64,000 bases of DNA. It comes from Tieghemostelium lacteum. Taxonomy: Eukaryota > Evosea > Eumycetozoa > Dictyosteliales > Raperosteliaceae. The DNA lies in NCBI GenBank assembly GCA_001606155.1, contig LODT01000023.1, forward strand, positions 124,001 to 188,000. Reading direction: 5' to 3'. Below the pieces are notes generated by a model. The model was not told where the DNA came from. It saw nothing but the letters and a program-made list of their open reading frames with translations, and ran no database searches. Shown here one piece after another: positions 10,262 through 21,278 of the stretch. Position 1 is the stretch's first letter, and the number at the start of each line of letters is the position of its first letter. A program made the translations under genes and the position numbers.

Positions 10262-12632
10262 TTAGAATAGGTGTGTGTTCACTACCATATACACCAAAAA
10301 TAAATTATAAAAAATTTTACAAAAAATTTTTATAACTATTTATACAATAATTGGGTGTTAATAAGCCCCCATTGGTGTTTGTTCACTTTCGTTAAGTATC
10401 CACCCACATATTGCACACATAGATGTGGGTAAAGTTTTTTTTTTTTTTCTTCTAAATTGTAGGGTTAGATTTTCAAATATTATAAAAAACACAAATAATT
10501 ATAAAACTTATAGCAATCAAATTATATATCAGATATATATTTTTTTAAAAAAAAATATAGAATTAGGATATTAATATTATATCCGAACCGATCATTGGGG
10601 GTATGGATATATTATAAAAAAAAAAAAAAATCTAAAGGGATGTGACCTCCCTCCTTTTGTGTTGAGAAAAAAATTTTGTTCATTGATTACAATCGAAAAT
10701 AGATTTTTGTTTTTTTTTTTTTTCTAACTATTATTTTTTTTCATACTCAACATCACAAAAATAAGTTAATTAATTGTTTTTTTTTAAATACGAAATTATA
10801 TGAATATACAGAATTAAGAAAAAACAAAAAAATACCAATCACTTAAATTAAATGTAATTATAATAAGATATAACTATATTTAAACTAACCTTTTTTGGGA
10901 ATAGATAGATAGATTGATGTGAACTTTTTTTTTTTACCAATTGTCCAATAGCAATGAGCTATTTTTGTAATTGATAGATTTGTAAATTTGATCAATTTAT
11001 ATACTGTTTCATGGATAGATTTCTACCTATGGTTTAAAATACTATGTATTTGATATTTACACACAGATTACAAAATCAAACACCTGTAGCAGTTGTGATT
11101 AGTACATCATGACAATCACGAGTTTTTAAATTCTTTGGATTGATTTCTATCTCTTTTGACAAAATACATACCACACACTCAACAACAACAAGCACTATTC
11201 AAAGCACAAAACACACACCCCAATTTTATATTTTTTATTTTAAATATACTACTCTTTTTTGTATATTTATGACAATTATTGGTGGTTATGATTAGGACAC
11301 ATCACATGAATATTCTATCTTTTATATATTAAGTGTTTATAAATATAGAGTGAAAAGAAGAAAAGAGAAAAGTCCCACTAAATTATTTGTTATAATAAAC
11401 ACACACACCCTCTCACTCATACACACCTGATACCACACTACATCCTTCCATGTCTATAACCACAAGACACATTTATTTTTATCCTATTTATAATGGTAAA
11501 AAGAGCTATTGGAGATGGCAAATCCATACGATTGTGAAAACTCAAAAATTCTCTCTCACTTTCCTATTCCTTCCATCTACCACAAGTTTTTATTTTGGCA
11601 TCTCAGATCACTGCCAAATTGATAAATTTCTGAATTGGATAGTTGGCATACAATAGTCTTGGTTTAAATCACAAATTTTATTTGTCAAATTGTAGTTTAT
11701 TATAAATATCCTCTAGGTGATCATCAATATCCATCAAAGCAAGAGGAAAAAAAAAAAACAAAAAACAAAGAAAAGTAGAGAGGGAGAGAGTTAATAACAA
11801 TTAAATTCAATCGTTTTTAACAATCACTCATCCTTCTCTTCAATAATATCCTCTGTATTTGTTTATATTGTAAAAAAAATTTTTTTAACTAATACCACTA
11901 CTACACACTATTCACCCATTGTCTTTATTATCTTGATTGGCAATATTTGCTATTGAATGCAAATTTAGTATTTATAGATTCCAAATCTTATATTTACTTA
12001 TTCTTCTTCTTTTACTTCTCATTTTATCTAAATCTCATTCACCATTTAAAATATTCTTTATAATATTTTTTAATTCTGTATTGTTCTTTTGCTACACATT
12101 TTATTTAAGTCACACCAATCTCAATTGTTTTTTATTTATTCTAGATTTATATTATATCCTACTTTGTTTTAAAATTTCATAAACTCCTTACAATCTCATT
12201 TTAAAATTTTTGTATTATCGGGGTTCACTTTGTGATTTAAAAAAAAAAAAAGATCTCTTTTTAAGATTCAACTCATTTACCATTACACACTAATCAAACC
12301 TGTTTAGTTTTTAAACTAAAAATTTTAAAAGAAATCAACAAACTTTAAAAAAAATTTATTTTTTTTTTTTACCTCCTTTTTTGAGTGTTTATTTGTGGGT
12401 TTCTCTTGTACTTAACAGTGTTTATTTAAAATTTTTTTTAATTCTATTTGTGTCTGTTGTATTTTATTATTTTTTTCATATTTTTCATTCTAACCATTTT
12501 TTGTTGGTTGTTTGTATTTTTTAAGATTCCAACAAACTATCTATCTATTTTTGCACCAAAAAAGAAGTTTAAATTTATATTTATAAATTAATCCAATTAT
12601 ATTAAACTTATATATTTTTTTCCAAAACAAAA
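10262..12632. other. long intergenic spacer between divergent RINT1 and HMG-CoA reductase
   Basis: About 2.4 kb, divergent promoters at both ends, strongly A+T-rich with many T runs, and CA-rich stretches near 11160-11220 and 11400-11440. A 68-codon ATG frame at 11450..11656 and an 81-codon frame at 11937..12182 have no recognisable domain and biased composition; I treat both as chance. No RNA gene was identified. Confidence 0.55.
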
Positions 12633-14329
12633 ATGATAGAACTTAAGGAAGAATCATTTTGGATACTTTATATACTACTAGTAATTCCAAAACTAATAGC
12701 AATAATCATGTCAGTCAGAGAACTATTTCCATTTTTTAAATGGGTAAGTTTTAGTAGATTCACATTAGTGGTAGTAAACAAGTGTAAACTAACTAGTTTG
12801 ATAAATAAATTTAGGGATTCAATATAAGAAGATCAAATTTTTTAGTACCAATTCTGAGTAATAATGTTATAGTTACAGGTGAGGAAGCAGTAAGCTTTGA
12901 GAAACCTCTACCTATGAAAGCATCAACATTACCACCTATTGCACAGGTTAAATTCTCACCCGAATCACCAGAGGTTTTAAAAGTCTCTGAATCACCAACA
13001 CCCAGACAATTACAACCAGTAGTAGAACAACAAAAACAAGAAAATAGTAAAAAACAATTATCAGAATATAGTGATCAAGAGATACTTGAAAAGATTGATA
13101 AGGGACAGGTATTACCATATAAATTAGAAAGTGAATTGGGAGATTGTTTGAGAGCAGTTGAGATTAGAAGATTGCTACTAGAGAGAACATTACAAAAGAC
13201 AGTTCAACATTTACCATATCAACATTATGATTTTCAAAAGGTTCAAGGTGCATGTTGTGAAAATGTTATTGGATATGTTCCAATTCCAGTTGGAACTGCA
13301 GGTCCTTTAATGTTGAATGATACATTGATAACTATACCAATGGCAACTACTGAAGGTTGTCTGGTGGCTAGTACACATCGTGGTTGTAAGGCAATCACTG
13401 AGAGTGGAGGTGCACGTTGCACTATAATCTCTCGAGGAATGACACGTGCACCTGTTGTAAGATTCCCATCGATTATCGGTGTCACTCAATTTGTAGAATG
13501 GTTGAATGTCTCTGAAAACTATCAGAAATGTCTAGAGATTTTCAATTCTACATCACGTTACGCAAGACTCACTCAGATTAAAAATATAGTCTCTGGAAGA
13601 ACAGTATACATACGATTCAAATGCGACACTGGAGATGCTATGGGTATGAATATGGTCAGTAAAGGTGTTGACGCTGTTTTAAATTATCTTAAAATTCAAT
13701 TTACAGATATGGAGGTTCTTTCCATTTCTGGAAACGTTTGCACCGATAAGAAACCTTCTGCCATCAATTGGATAGAGGGAAGAGGAAGATCGGTAGTTTG
13801 CGAAGCTGTTATCAGCGGGGACATTGTCGAGAAGGTCCTCAAGACTAGTGTTCAGGCATTGGTTGACGTTAACATTGCCAAGAATCTTGTAGGTTCTGCT
13901 ATGGCTGGTTCTATTGGAGGTTACAATGCACACGCATCCAACATTGTAACTGCTGTCTTTTTGGCTACTGGTCAGGATTGTGCTCAAAATGTAGAATCTT
14001 CCAATTGTATAACTCAAATGGAATCTTGTAACAATGGTAAAGATCTTTATATAACTGTTACTATGCCATCTATTGAGGTTGGTACTGTAGGTGGAGGTAC
14101 ATCTCTACCTGCTCAATCTCAGTGTTTAGATATCCTCGGTGTAAAAGGTTCACAAGAAGGTAAACCAGGTGCCAATGCAGATCAATTAGCTAAAGCTGTT
14201 GCTGCTGCTGTATTGGCTGGCGAACTATCTTTAATGTCTGCTTTATCTGCTGGACATCTTGTTAAATCACATTTACAATACAATAGAAAACCAACTACAA
14301 CTCCAACCATCACCACCACAACCAATTAA
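12633..14329 (+). CDS. hmgA: 3-hydroxy-3-methylglutaryl-CoA reductase (class I)
   Basis: Exons 12633..12743 and 12815..14329 (intron donor GTAAGT, acceptor TTTAG) encode 541 residues. The enzyme reduces HMG-CoA to mevalonate with two NADPH, committing carbon to sterols and prenyl groups. Exon 1 encodes a hydrophobic segment, ILYILLVIPKLIAIIM (residues ~11-26), and one more short stretch follows the splice. The membrane region is thus far smaller than in animals, with no obvious sterol-sensing domain. The catalytic domain shows ENVIGYVPIPVGTAGPL (catalytic Glu), DAMGMNM, DKKPSAINW (catalytic Lys), GQDCAQNVE (Asp), GTVGGGT and SAGHLVKSH (His). A Thr-rich tail ends the protein. Both the splice frame and the motif order support the model. 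Confidence 0.95.
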
Positions 14330-14666
14330 CTTATTTAAATAGACCACCAAAATAACAACATGTATTTTCCAACTTTTCACCTTAGATATGCAATCAATAT
14401 TATTAATCAATTAAAATTTAATAATAATTATCAAACCCAAAAATAACCCCCACCTATTCTTCTTCACATAAAAACATCAACTTTTCAATTCGAACGATTA
14501 TGAAGATAAATGAATAAAACAATATTGTAAATAAAAATCAATCTAAATTTGGAGGTAATATAGTATTTGTGTCATCAACTATACATAGTAATACCAAATC
14601 AATAGACTTAATAAATTAGGGAAAATTTTCATTTCCTATCTCTAAAGAAACTAACTTTTACTATTT
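14330..14666. other. convergent spacer
   Basis: 337 bases between the 3' ends of hmgA (plus) and the RCC1-repeat gene (minus). It holds only A+T-rich 3' flanks. Confidence 0.6.
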
Positions 14667-17600
14667 TTATTTATTTTTATTACTATTATTATTATTATTG
14701 TTATTATTACTTTCTTTTAGTGATGGATCAACAAAACCATTTTGAGTCTTTGCAATAAATTTATTATGAGTGTAAGATAATAAACCATTGGCACCAAATC
14801 TTTGTACATTTTCAACTTTTCTTACTGGGAATGGTGGTAATTCATTCCATTTAGAAGGTGATTCTCTAGAAAACTTGTGGAGCAGATCAATAGGTTTACC
14901 AAAATTTCTTTTAAAGTGGATTGCACATTGAATGGCTGTACCAATTTCTAAACAGATCATTTCTTGATCTTCATGTGCTTGTGGTGATTGTAGGTTGACT
15001 GCTGGTCTAAGTGTAATATATGGGTAATTAAGATTCTTTGCAAATGGATTTACGAATGCAGGTGGTTTCCAATTTGATGGATTTTGGAACCAAATTTGAA
15101 CACCATATTCCTTTTCATAACTTGATTTTCTAAGACTGGAGCTAACCATGGATTTCCAATCTGAGAATTTTCCAATTTTGACCTTATAGATGGTGGTCAG
15201 TGGGAAAACTTTGTAGTTTAGAATCTGTAGTTTCTTCCAATCGTATTTGATACGATAGATATTCTCAGTGGTGATTATAAGCATTCTTTCAGCTTCGTAA
15301 TCTTTATGATTGATACTGTACATTACCCAACCTTTCAAAACTCTTTCACCTGCTGGAATAATCTTTTGAGCATGTTGAATGGATGCCTCTGTATTGGGAT
15401 CATATTTAAATGATTCTAAACGATTGAGAAATTCTTTAGTTTCTGCTATTCTTCCACACCATGTATTGATATCAATTTCTTTGTCTAAATGTGACCAGAA
15501 TCTTACTTCATCAGTTTGGTTCTTTATGTAGTCTTCATGTCTAGTGATTTCTTCTGGGTCATCTACAAAATTGTCTTGTTGAGATTCTATACCAGAGTCA
15601 TCATGAATAATAAGAGAATTTGGTGAATTTGGTGGAGATAATAGTGTGCCATTGCTTTCTAGTAACTGTGGATTTGGTAGTTCATGATAATCACTCTTTT
15701 GTACTTTTGGAGTTACAATAGCTAGACATTGCCAATCTGAAACTTTTACATCAAGTACACATACAGATTGAGTAGATTCCACTAAAATAGGTTGATAGAC
15801 TTTAATACCACTACCTATACCCAAGTGAGGTTCACCCCATGCATATAAACTACCTCTAGTTGTAATTGCAAATATATTAATTTCAGTTAATACCATATGA
15901 TGTAGATGTTGGTTTGTAAACTTTGGTGCAAGAGTTGGGATACTTAAAGACATGATATTAGCCTTAGAAGATGGTTTATCAATGAAATTTAATACACCAT
16001 TACTGTTGTTACCCCAAAAGTATAAATTTGAATTTTGAGAAATTGCACTACTGTAACATGAAGTTGAAGCCAAAGACACGATTTTCTCTGTGAATTTTAC
16101 AAGTGTTGGAAGACTTGAGAACTTGTTGTCACCTAAACCAAGTTGGCCTTTAAGCCCTTCTCCAAAGGAATACACTCTTCCACCATCTGTTAGATACATT
16201 GAATAATTGTCACCACATGCCAAATCAATAGCTCTATAGGACTGATCTTGAATTTTCTTTGGTTGTTTTTCAATAGATGATCTGTTTCTGTTACCTAATG
16301 CTTTTCCCGATCCCCATGCATATATATTACCTTCTTTATCCAGTGCCAATGCATGAGTAGATGATATAACAACTTTATCAATACCACAAGCTGATTTGAA
16401 ACCTTCCATTAGTCTAGGGTAATATACATCATCTTCATCAGATCCTTGTCCAGTTAAGAAATTCTTTGATCTTCCAAATGAATAAAGGTTACCTCTTTCA
16501 TTAGTTACAAAGCAAACATCAGAAGCATGTGCAAATACCTTAACTGATTTTCCAGATGGTAAATCATGAATTTGTGTAGGAACTTTACATGGATCACCTC
16601 CTGATCCTTGTCCCAATGCAAATCCAGATCCCCAGCAATAAACATTTCCATGTGAACTTATAGCATAACCACACTTATTTCCAATAGCCATACTGGTAAC
16701 TTGGTACTGGTCTAGAGATTTCATAGATTTGAAATTCATTTGGTCATCAGAAATCTCATTATCAGTTGCATATATACTACCAGTTATCCATAAACTATTT
16801 GGTGTAATTGCGCTATTTTGTATCCAGTAGGGCATTGATGGATACTCTCTAGTAGACTGAGAATTCAATAGACTTTTATCAATAAAACCCATGGCAGTTG
16901 GAATCTCACCTCTTTCATTATCCATTAAAAACAATGAATAATTCTGACACAATGTCATTTGTGAAATTCTCATTGATCTAGGTAGATTTTTAATGCATAA
17001 TGATTCAATAAGTTGAGGTGCAATTACATTTCTGTTATTTCCATTACCAAGATTACCAAACACATTGTAACCCCATGAATAAGCATCACCAACACTTGTA
17101 ATTGCAAAGTTCTGGTACAATGTAGCAGCACAGTAAATCACAGGATCAGGTAAATTTACAAGTTCAACTTTTTCTTTTAAAATTGTACTATAATTTACTT
17201 CATTTATACCTAGAGCTCCATTTGAATTTCTTCCCCATACCAATAGTCTATTGCTCTGTGTCAATGCCAAACAATGACTGTTTCCACATGCTAGTTGTTT
17301 TACAGGTTCTGGTATAAATGTCAGTAATGTAGGTTCTAAAAGTTTAGTATCCTCATCTAATAAACATTGTGATTCACCACTACCAATACCAAAAACTCTA
17401 CCTGAATTAGTGAGGAATAGTGTAAATTCATCACCTGACACTATTTGCTTTATACCTTCATTATTGTTATTGTTATTTACATCATCAGGTCCTGAAGGTG
17501 GAAGTGGAAATTTAAAATCAAATTTAAAAGGTGTGGGGTAAGCTTCACTGTCAAAACCAAATGGTCTTCCCCACATATACAATGTTGAACGTTCAGTTAT

Positions 17601-18148
17601 AGCTACACCATGACAAAGTCCAAGTGAAACCATTACTACTGGTGAATCAAATCCAGATACATATCTAGGAAGTGTCTGTGTAATCTCTGATCCTACACCA
17701 GTTCTAAAATCCATACTATTTCCAAATGAAAGTAACATTCCATCTTGTGATTGAATAAAACAAAAGTTATTGTCTTTGTGTGCATTGGAATAGATTTTAC
17801 TGAATTTCTGTTCTTTTTGATCAGAAAGATAACTCAATCCTTCTGGTTTAATTTTACTATCTTTAGAATTTCCACAACCTAATTGACCATTACTACCAAA
17901 AGAATATACATTTCCACTATCTAATATATATCATGATATTAATATTCCTCTAAATATTTAATAAAACTGTAAAACTAACCAATAAAGTAGGTAACTTCAG
18001 ATGATGCTGATATAGACTGTATATTATTAAATCCATTGTTTTGAAGTACTTGTGATACTGTTGGTTGTAGGTTAGTGTATCCACCATTAGTGTTCATTTC
18101 ACAACCACTTCCTACACCTGTACCAGAAGCATAAACTGTAGTTGCCAT
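14667..18148 (-). CDS. RCC1-repeat protein with C-terminal hSac2 domain
   Basis: Exons 17980..18148 and 14667..17920 on the minus strand, with an in-frame 59-base intron (GTTAGT donor, TTAG acceptor), encode 1,140 residues. The first ~770 residues are many RCC1-type repeats with the typical GxxxSxAIT and YxWGxxxxGxLG pattern, for example VYSFGSNGQLGCG and RLLVWGRNSNGALG. They should fold into one or more beta propellers. After a linker, residues ~890-1010 contain ERMLIITTENIYRIKYDW and FPLTTIYKVKIGKF, characteristic of the hSac2/TPRG1 domain (a PH/GRAM-like fold found in INPP5F and TPRG1). An Asn-rich tail follows. RCC1 propellers serve as exchange factors or scaffolds; the partner here is unknown. 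Without the first exon the first blade would be incomplete. Confidence 0.82.
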
Positions 18149-19301
18149 TGTAATTTTTTATAAATAATTATATTACAGATATATATATATATATACAGAA
18201 AGTGTGAATAATAAATAAAACAAATTATGATTTTTAATTAAAATTTTATGTTAAATCAAACCAACATAAACCCATCAACCCCCTAATTTTTTATAAAAAA
18301 TTTTTTATTTAATTCTGTTCAAAGTTTCTGACAAATGTCATGTCCAATCTAATCTGGGTAGAACTATCAAATCTCAGATCTACCATTTATAAATTTTTTA
18401 ATTAATTATTTTAAAAATGTGATTAGATTATGTGTAATATTAAATTTGTTTGGATAAGATAAGATAAGTTTTAGTGAACTATTTGTTCAGGTAATGGTGT
18501 ATAGAACTTTGTGATTGTACTCATTTAAAATTACAACTTTAGAAGTGTTATTTAAAAGATAATATCGTACCTTTATAATAGTTCCGTTAGTTTCTTTTAG
18601 ATACAAATTCAATATTTGGTGATTGTAATGTTACAGTACATCTCCCTAATAGGCTAATATCATCAGATGTAATAAGTCTTGTTGAATTCTGTAATCTTAT
18701 AAACCTTAAATTCGATAATTAACTCTACTCATAAGTGATAAATTAAATCATGGATACTCCAAAAACAGATAAAAGTAAACTTCAGCCTTGCCAGAAATTA
18801 CTCATACTCACAAGTCTAGTAAAATCAATAGACAATTGAAAAAGGAACTGGTGGACCTATATAAAGATAAGATAAGCAAAGCAAAGAAGTAAAAGAAATG
18901 TTAATTATCAGTATCAAACATTAAAACTAAATTAAAACACCAAAGTGTGTTTTGATGGATAGAATGCATTATATTAAATAAAATCAAAACAAAAAATCTT
19001 GATATGTAGGTGTGTTAAATCTTCTAATAATATCTTTTTAAATTCCCTTTTTGTCTTTCGTGATGAATGACGGGTAGTAAAATTCAACTCAAAGTTGTAA
19101 TTTTTTTTTTTTTTTTACCATCATCACACCAACACAGTGACATAAAAATTTTTCGCAACTCATATTGCTATAAAAACTTCCAATAATGGAATTTTGAGTG
19201 TTAAAATAAAAATAAATCTTATAGAGAAAACAAAAAAACCTGTACGCATCAATAAAACTTTTTTTTTTATTTAATTTTATTTTATTTTTTCAACTCATGT
19301 C
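18149..19301. other. divergent spacer with a small coding relic
   Basis: About 1.15 kb between divergent genes. It contains GATAAGATAAGATAAG near 18455-18470, T runs just before the F-box gene, and the relic at 18750..18892. No other feature is visible. Confidence 0.5.
18750..18892 (+). pseudogene. small broken coding relic with coiled-coil end
   Basis: An ATG at 18750 opens MDTPKTDKSKLQ. A second frame over the same stretch continues as THKSSKINRQLKKELVD and LYKDKISKAKK to a TAA at 18890-18892. Neither frame alone makes a good protein. The Lys/Leu-rich end resembles the QLEKELLKDKILQLQ ends of the repeat units at 3.0-4.4 kb, so it may be a further decayed member of that family. The similarity is short and could be chance. 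Confidence 0.3.
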
Positions 19302-19305
19302 ATGA
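19297..19305 (+). promoter_or_regulatory. two-codon upstream ORF overlapping the start codon
   Basis: The sequence ATGTCATGACA contains an ATG at 19297 followed by TCA and TGA; this TGA overlaps the ATG at 19302 that starts the F-box/LRR protein. If transcribed, the uORF would encode Met-Ser only and could lower or re-route initiation. The layout is certain; the regulatory role is inferred. Confidence 0.4.
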
Positions 19306-21131
19306 CAAATAAAGGATTGTATTCAATAGAATCCATTTTAAATAATCAATGTAATAATAATTGTAATAATAATAATAAAAAAAAAATCGACAATGAAACT
19401 ATTCCAAATATCAGTATAACGGATAGTGATGATATTCAAGATAAGAAATGTTATAATTGTATTGGTAGTAATAGTGATAGTATTCATATCAATCAACTAC
19501 CATGTTTGGTATTAGGTCATATATTCTCACAGATTTTCAATGGTATCTTACCAAGTCACTATTATAGTAATCTATCGAATGTCTGTAGAAAATGGAAATT
19601 GATAATGTTTAAGATTGTAAGAAAGATACTGTTGGTTGAGGAGAACTATACCTCACAGACAAAGAAAGATGTAATTGAATCTATGGTTCGTGTAAAGGAT
19701 TGGTTTATCAATGCTGAATTCATTCTTAGTGAATTTCAGAGAAAATCTCCAGTTAAAGAGATTACACTACGTATACGTCTATGTGATGGGGAGTTTACAC
19801 CATTGTGTCATAATCTGTCAGAATGTTGTTCACTCATTAGACTAGACCTTGGATTGAATACTTTAGGTGACACAACAGCAATTCAAATTGCCAATCTACT
19901 CATTAAAAACTCACCAGTATTGGAGTTACTCAATTTAGAAGGTAACAAGATCACAGATGAGGGTATGACAGAGATTGCAAAGGCTCTGAAATTCAATCAG
20001 ACTCTTACAAAACTAAATTTGTCAAAGAATTATTTTGGACCTGATTCTCATGTGGAATTGGTAAAGAGTATCATGGATCACCCTGCACTCGTTCATTTAG
20101 AAGTCAAAGACACTGCAGTATCTTCAGCATGTTCGTATTATGGAGAGTTGATAAAATCGTCAACTAGTATTCTAGAGTATCTAGACATGTCAGGTACATG
20201 TCCAGGTGCCCATTGTAAGGCACTATTTGAGTGTTTGAAAGCTAATACTCATCTAAAAACACTGATATTCAATAACAACAATCTATTCCCTCACTATTTG
20301 ACATTTATAACCGATACGGTATTCCTTCAGAAATGGTTCGCAAATACCGATGCTATTCATCTAGAAGAGGTAATGTTGAACAATAACGAATTGAATGATT
20401 TTGGTATCTACGAACTATCAAAAATCTACCAATATCCATTTAGAATACGATCTGTTGGTCTAGCCAACAACAAACTCACTTTTTGTGGGTTAAGTCATTT
20501 ATGTTTTTCACTGTGTAAACACAAATTTTTAGAAAAACTTGATTTGTCGAATAACAATCTCTCAGATAAAGCAGCACCATCTCTATCCTATCTATTCAAA
20601 AACAATAGTTCATTAAAAGAGATTCACTTGAGATTCTGTCAGTTGAATGGTGGAATGGACGACATGTGTAAGAGTCTCGAACAAAACAAAACTCTGACGT
20701 GGCTTGACCTAAATTGTAACCGTATCGATGACAAGGCTACCTACTCTCTATGTCAGATGCTAAAAGTCAATTGTACATTGAAAACACTTTCATTGGGATC
20801 TAATCAAATCTCCAATGCCAGTGCAGAGCATTTAGCTAGTTGCATCAAAATTAATAATACCATTACCAGTATGGACCTATCTAATAATCATATAGATTTT
20901 CAAGGTGCACTCATTATCATTGATGCTATGAGATTTAATCATTCTATTCTCGATATCAACTTCTTTTTAACTAATATACCAAGAAACCCATCACTATTCC
21001 TAAAAAAACAACCAAGAGATTTAAATAACAATATTCATGAAATTATACGACTAAATGAAAATAATAGATTAAATTCCCCTCCTTCTCCTCCTTTTAACAA
21101 TAATAACAATAATAATAGTAATGGTAGTTAA
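19302..21131 (+). CDS. F-box-like leucine-rich-repeat protein (RNI type)
   Basis: A single exon of 609 residues. After a poly-Asn stretch, residues ~67-115 read INQLPCLVLGHIFSQI...VCRKWK, an F-box-like helix pattern. From ~150 onward come leucine-rich repeats of the ribonuclease-inhibitor type, for example LELLNLEGNKITDEGM, LTWLDLNCNRIDDKA and LKTLSLGSNQISNAS, about 28 residues per repeat and at least a dozen repeats. Such proteins are scaffolds and, when an F-box is real, substrate adaptors of SCF ubiquitin ligases. The F-box match is by eye and weak; the repeats are clear. The tail is Ser/Pro/Asn-rich low complexity. Confidence 0.82.
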   Translation: MTNKGLYSIESILNNQCNNNCNNNNKKKIDNETIPNISITDSDDIQDKKCYNCIGSNSDSIHINQLPCLVLGHIFSQIFNGILPSHYYSNLSNVCRKWKLIMFKIVRKILLVEENYTSQTKKDVIESMVRVKDWFINAEFILSEFQRKSPVKEITLRIRLCDGEFTPLCHNLSECCSLIRLDLGLNTLGDTTAIQIANLLIKNSPVLELLNLEGNKITDEGMTEIAKALKFNQTLTKLNLSKNYFGPDSHVELVKSIMDHPALVHLEVKDTAVSSACSYYGELIKSSTSILEYLDMSGTCPGAHCKALFECLKANTHLKTLIFNNNNLFPHYLTFITDTVFLQKWFANTDAIHLEEVMLNNNELNDFGIYELSKIYQYPFRIRSVGLANNKLTFCGLSHLCFSLCKHKFLEKLDLSNNNLSDKAAPSLSYLFKNNSSLKEIHLRFCQLNGGMDDMCKSLEQNKTLTWLDLNCNRIDDKATYSLCQMLKVNCTLKTLSLGSNQISNASAEHLASCIKINNTITSMDLSNNHIDFQGALIIIDAMRFNHSILDINFFLTNIPRNPSLFLKKQPRDLNNNIHEIIRLNENNRLNSPPSPPFNNNNNNNSNGS

Positions 21132-21278
21132 TCAAAATTAGTATTTTAAAACAAAAAAATACTAGTATATAACAGTAATAAACACAAATTGTTGATTTTA
21201 TTTATTTATTTTTAAAAAATTGAATAGGGATAATTATTTATGTAAAAAAAAATATGGATTAATTTTGATTTAATAAAG

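Noticed and set aside
11070-11160. Minus-strand stretch reading EINPKNLKTRDCHDVLITT
   Set aside because: It faintly recalls a segment of CACTA-type transposon proteins, but only about 25 residues are open and nothing continues on either side.
11450-11656. 68-codon ATG frame upstream of hmgA
   Set aside because: No domain, odd composition, in the middle of a gene-free spacer; likely chance or a remnant too short to judge.
11937-12182. 81-codon hydrophobic frame
   Set aside because: Leu/Phe/Ile-rich because the DNA is T-rich; no ATG start supported and no family match.
13243-14017. Three minus-strand frames over hmgA
   Set aside because: Shadows of the clearly coding plus strand.
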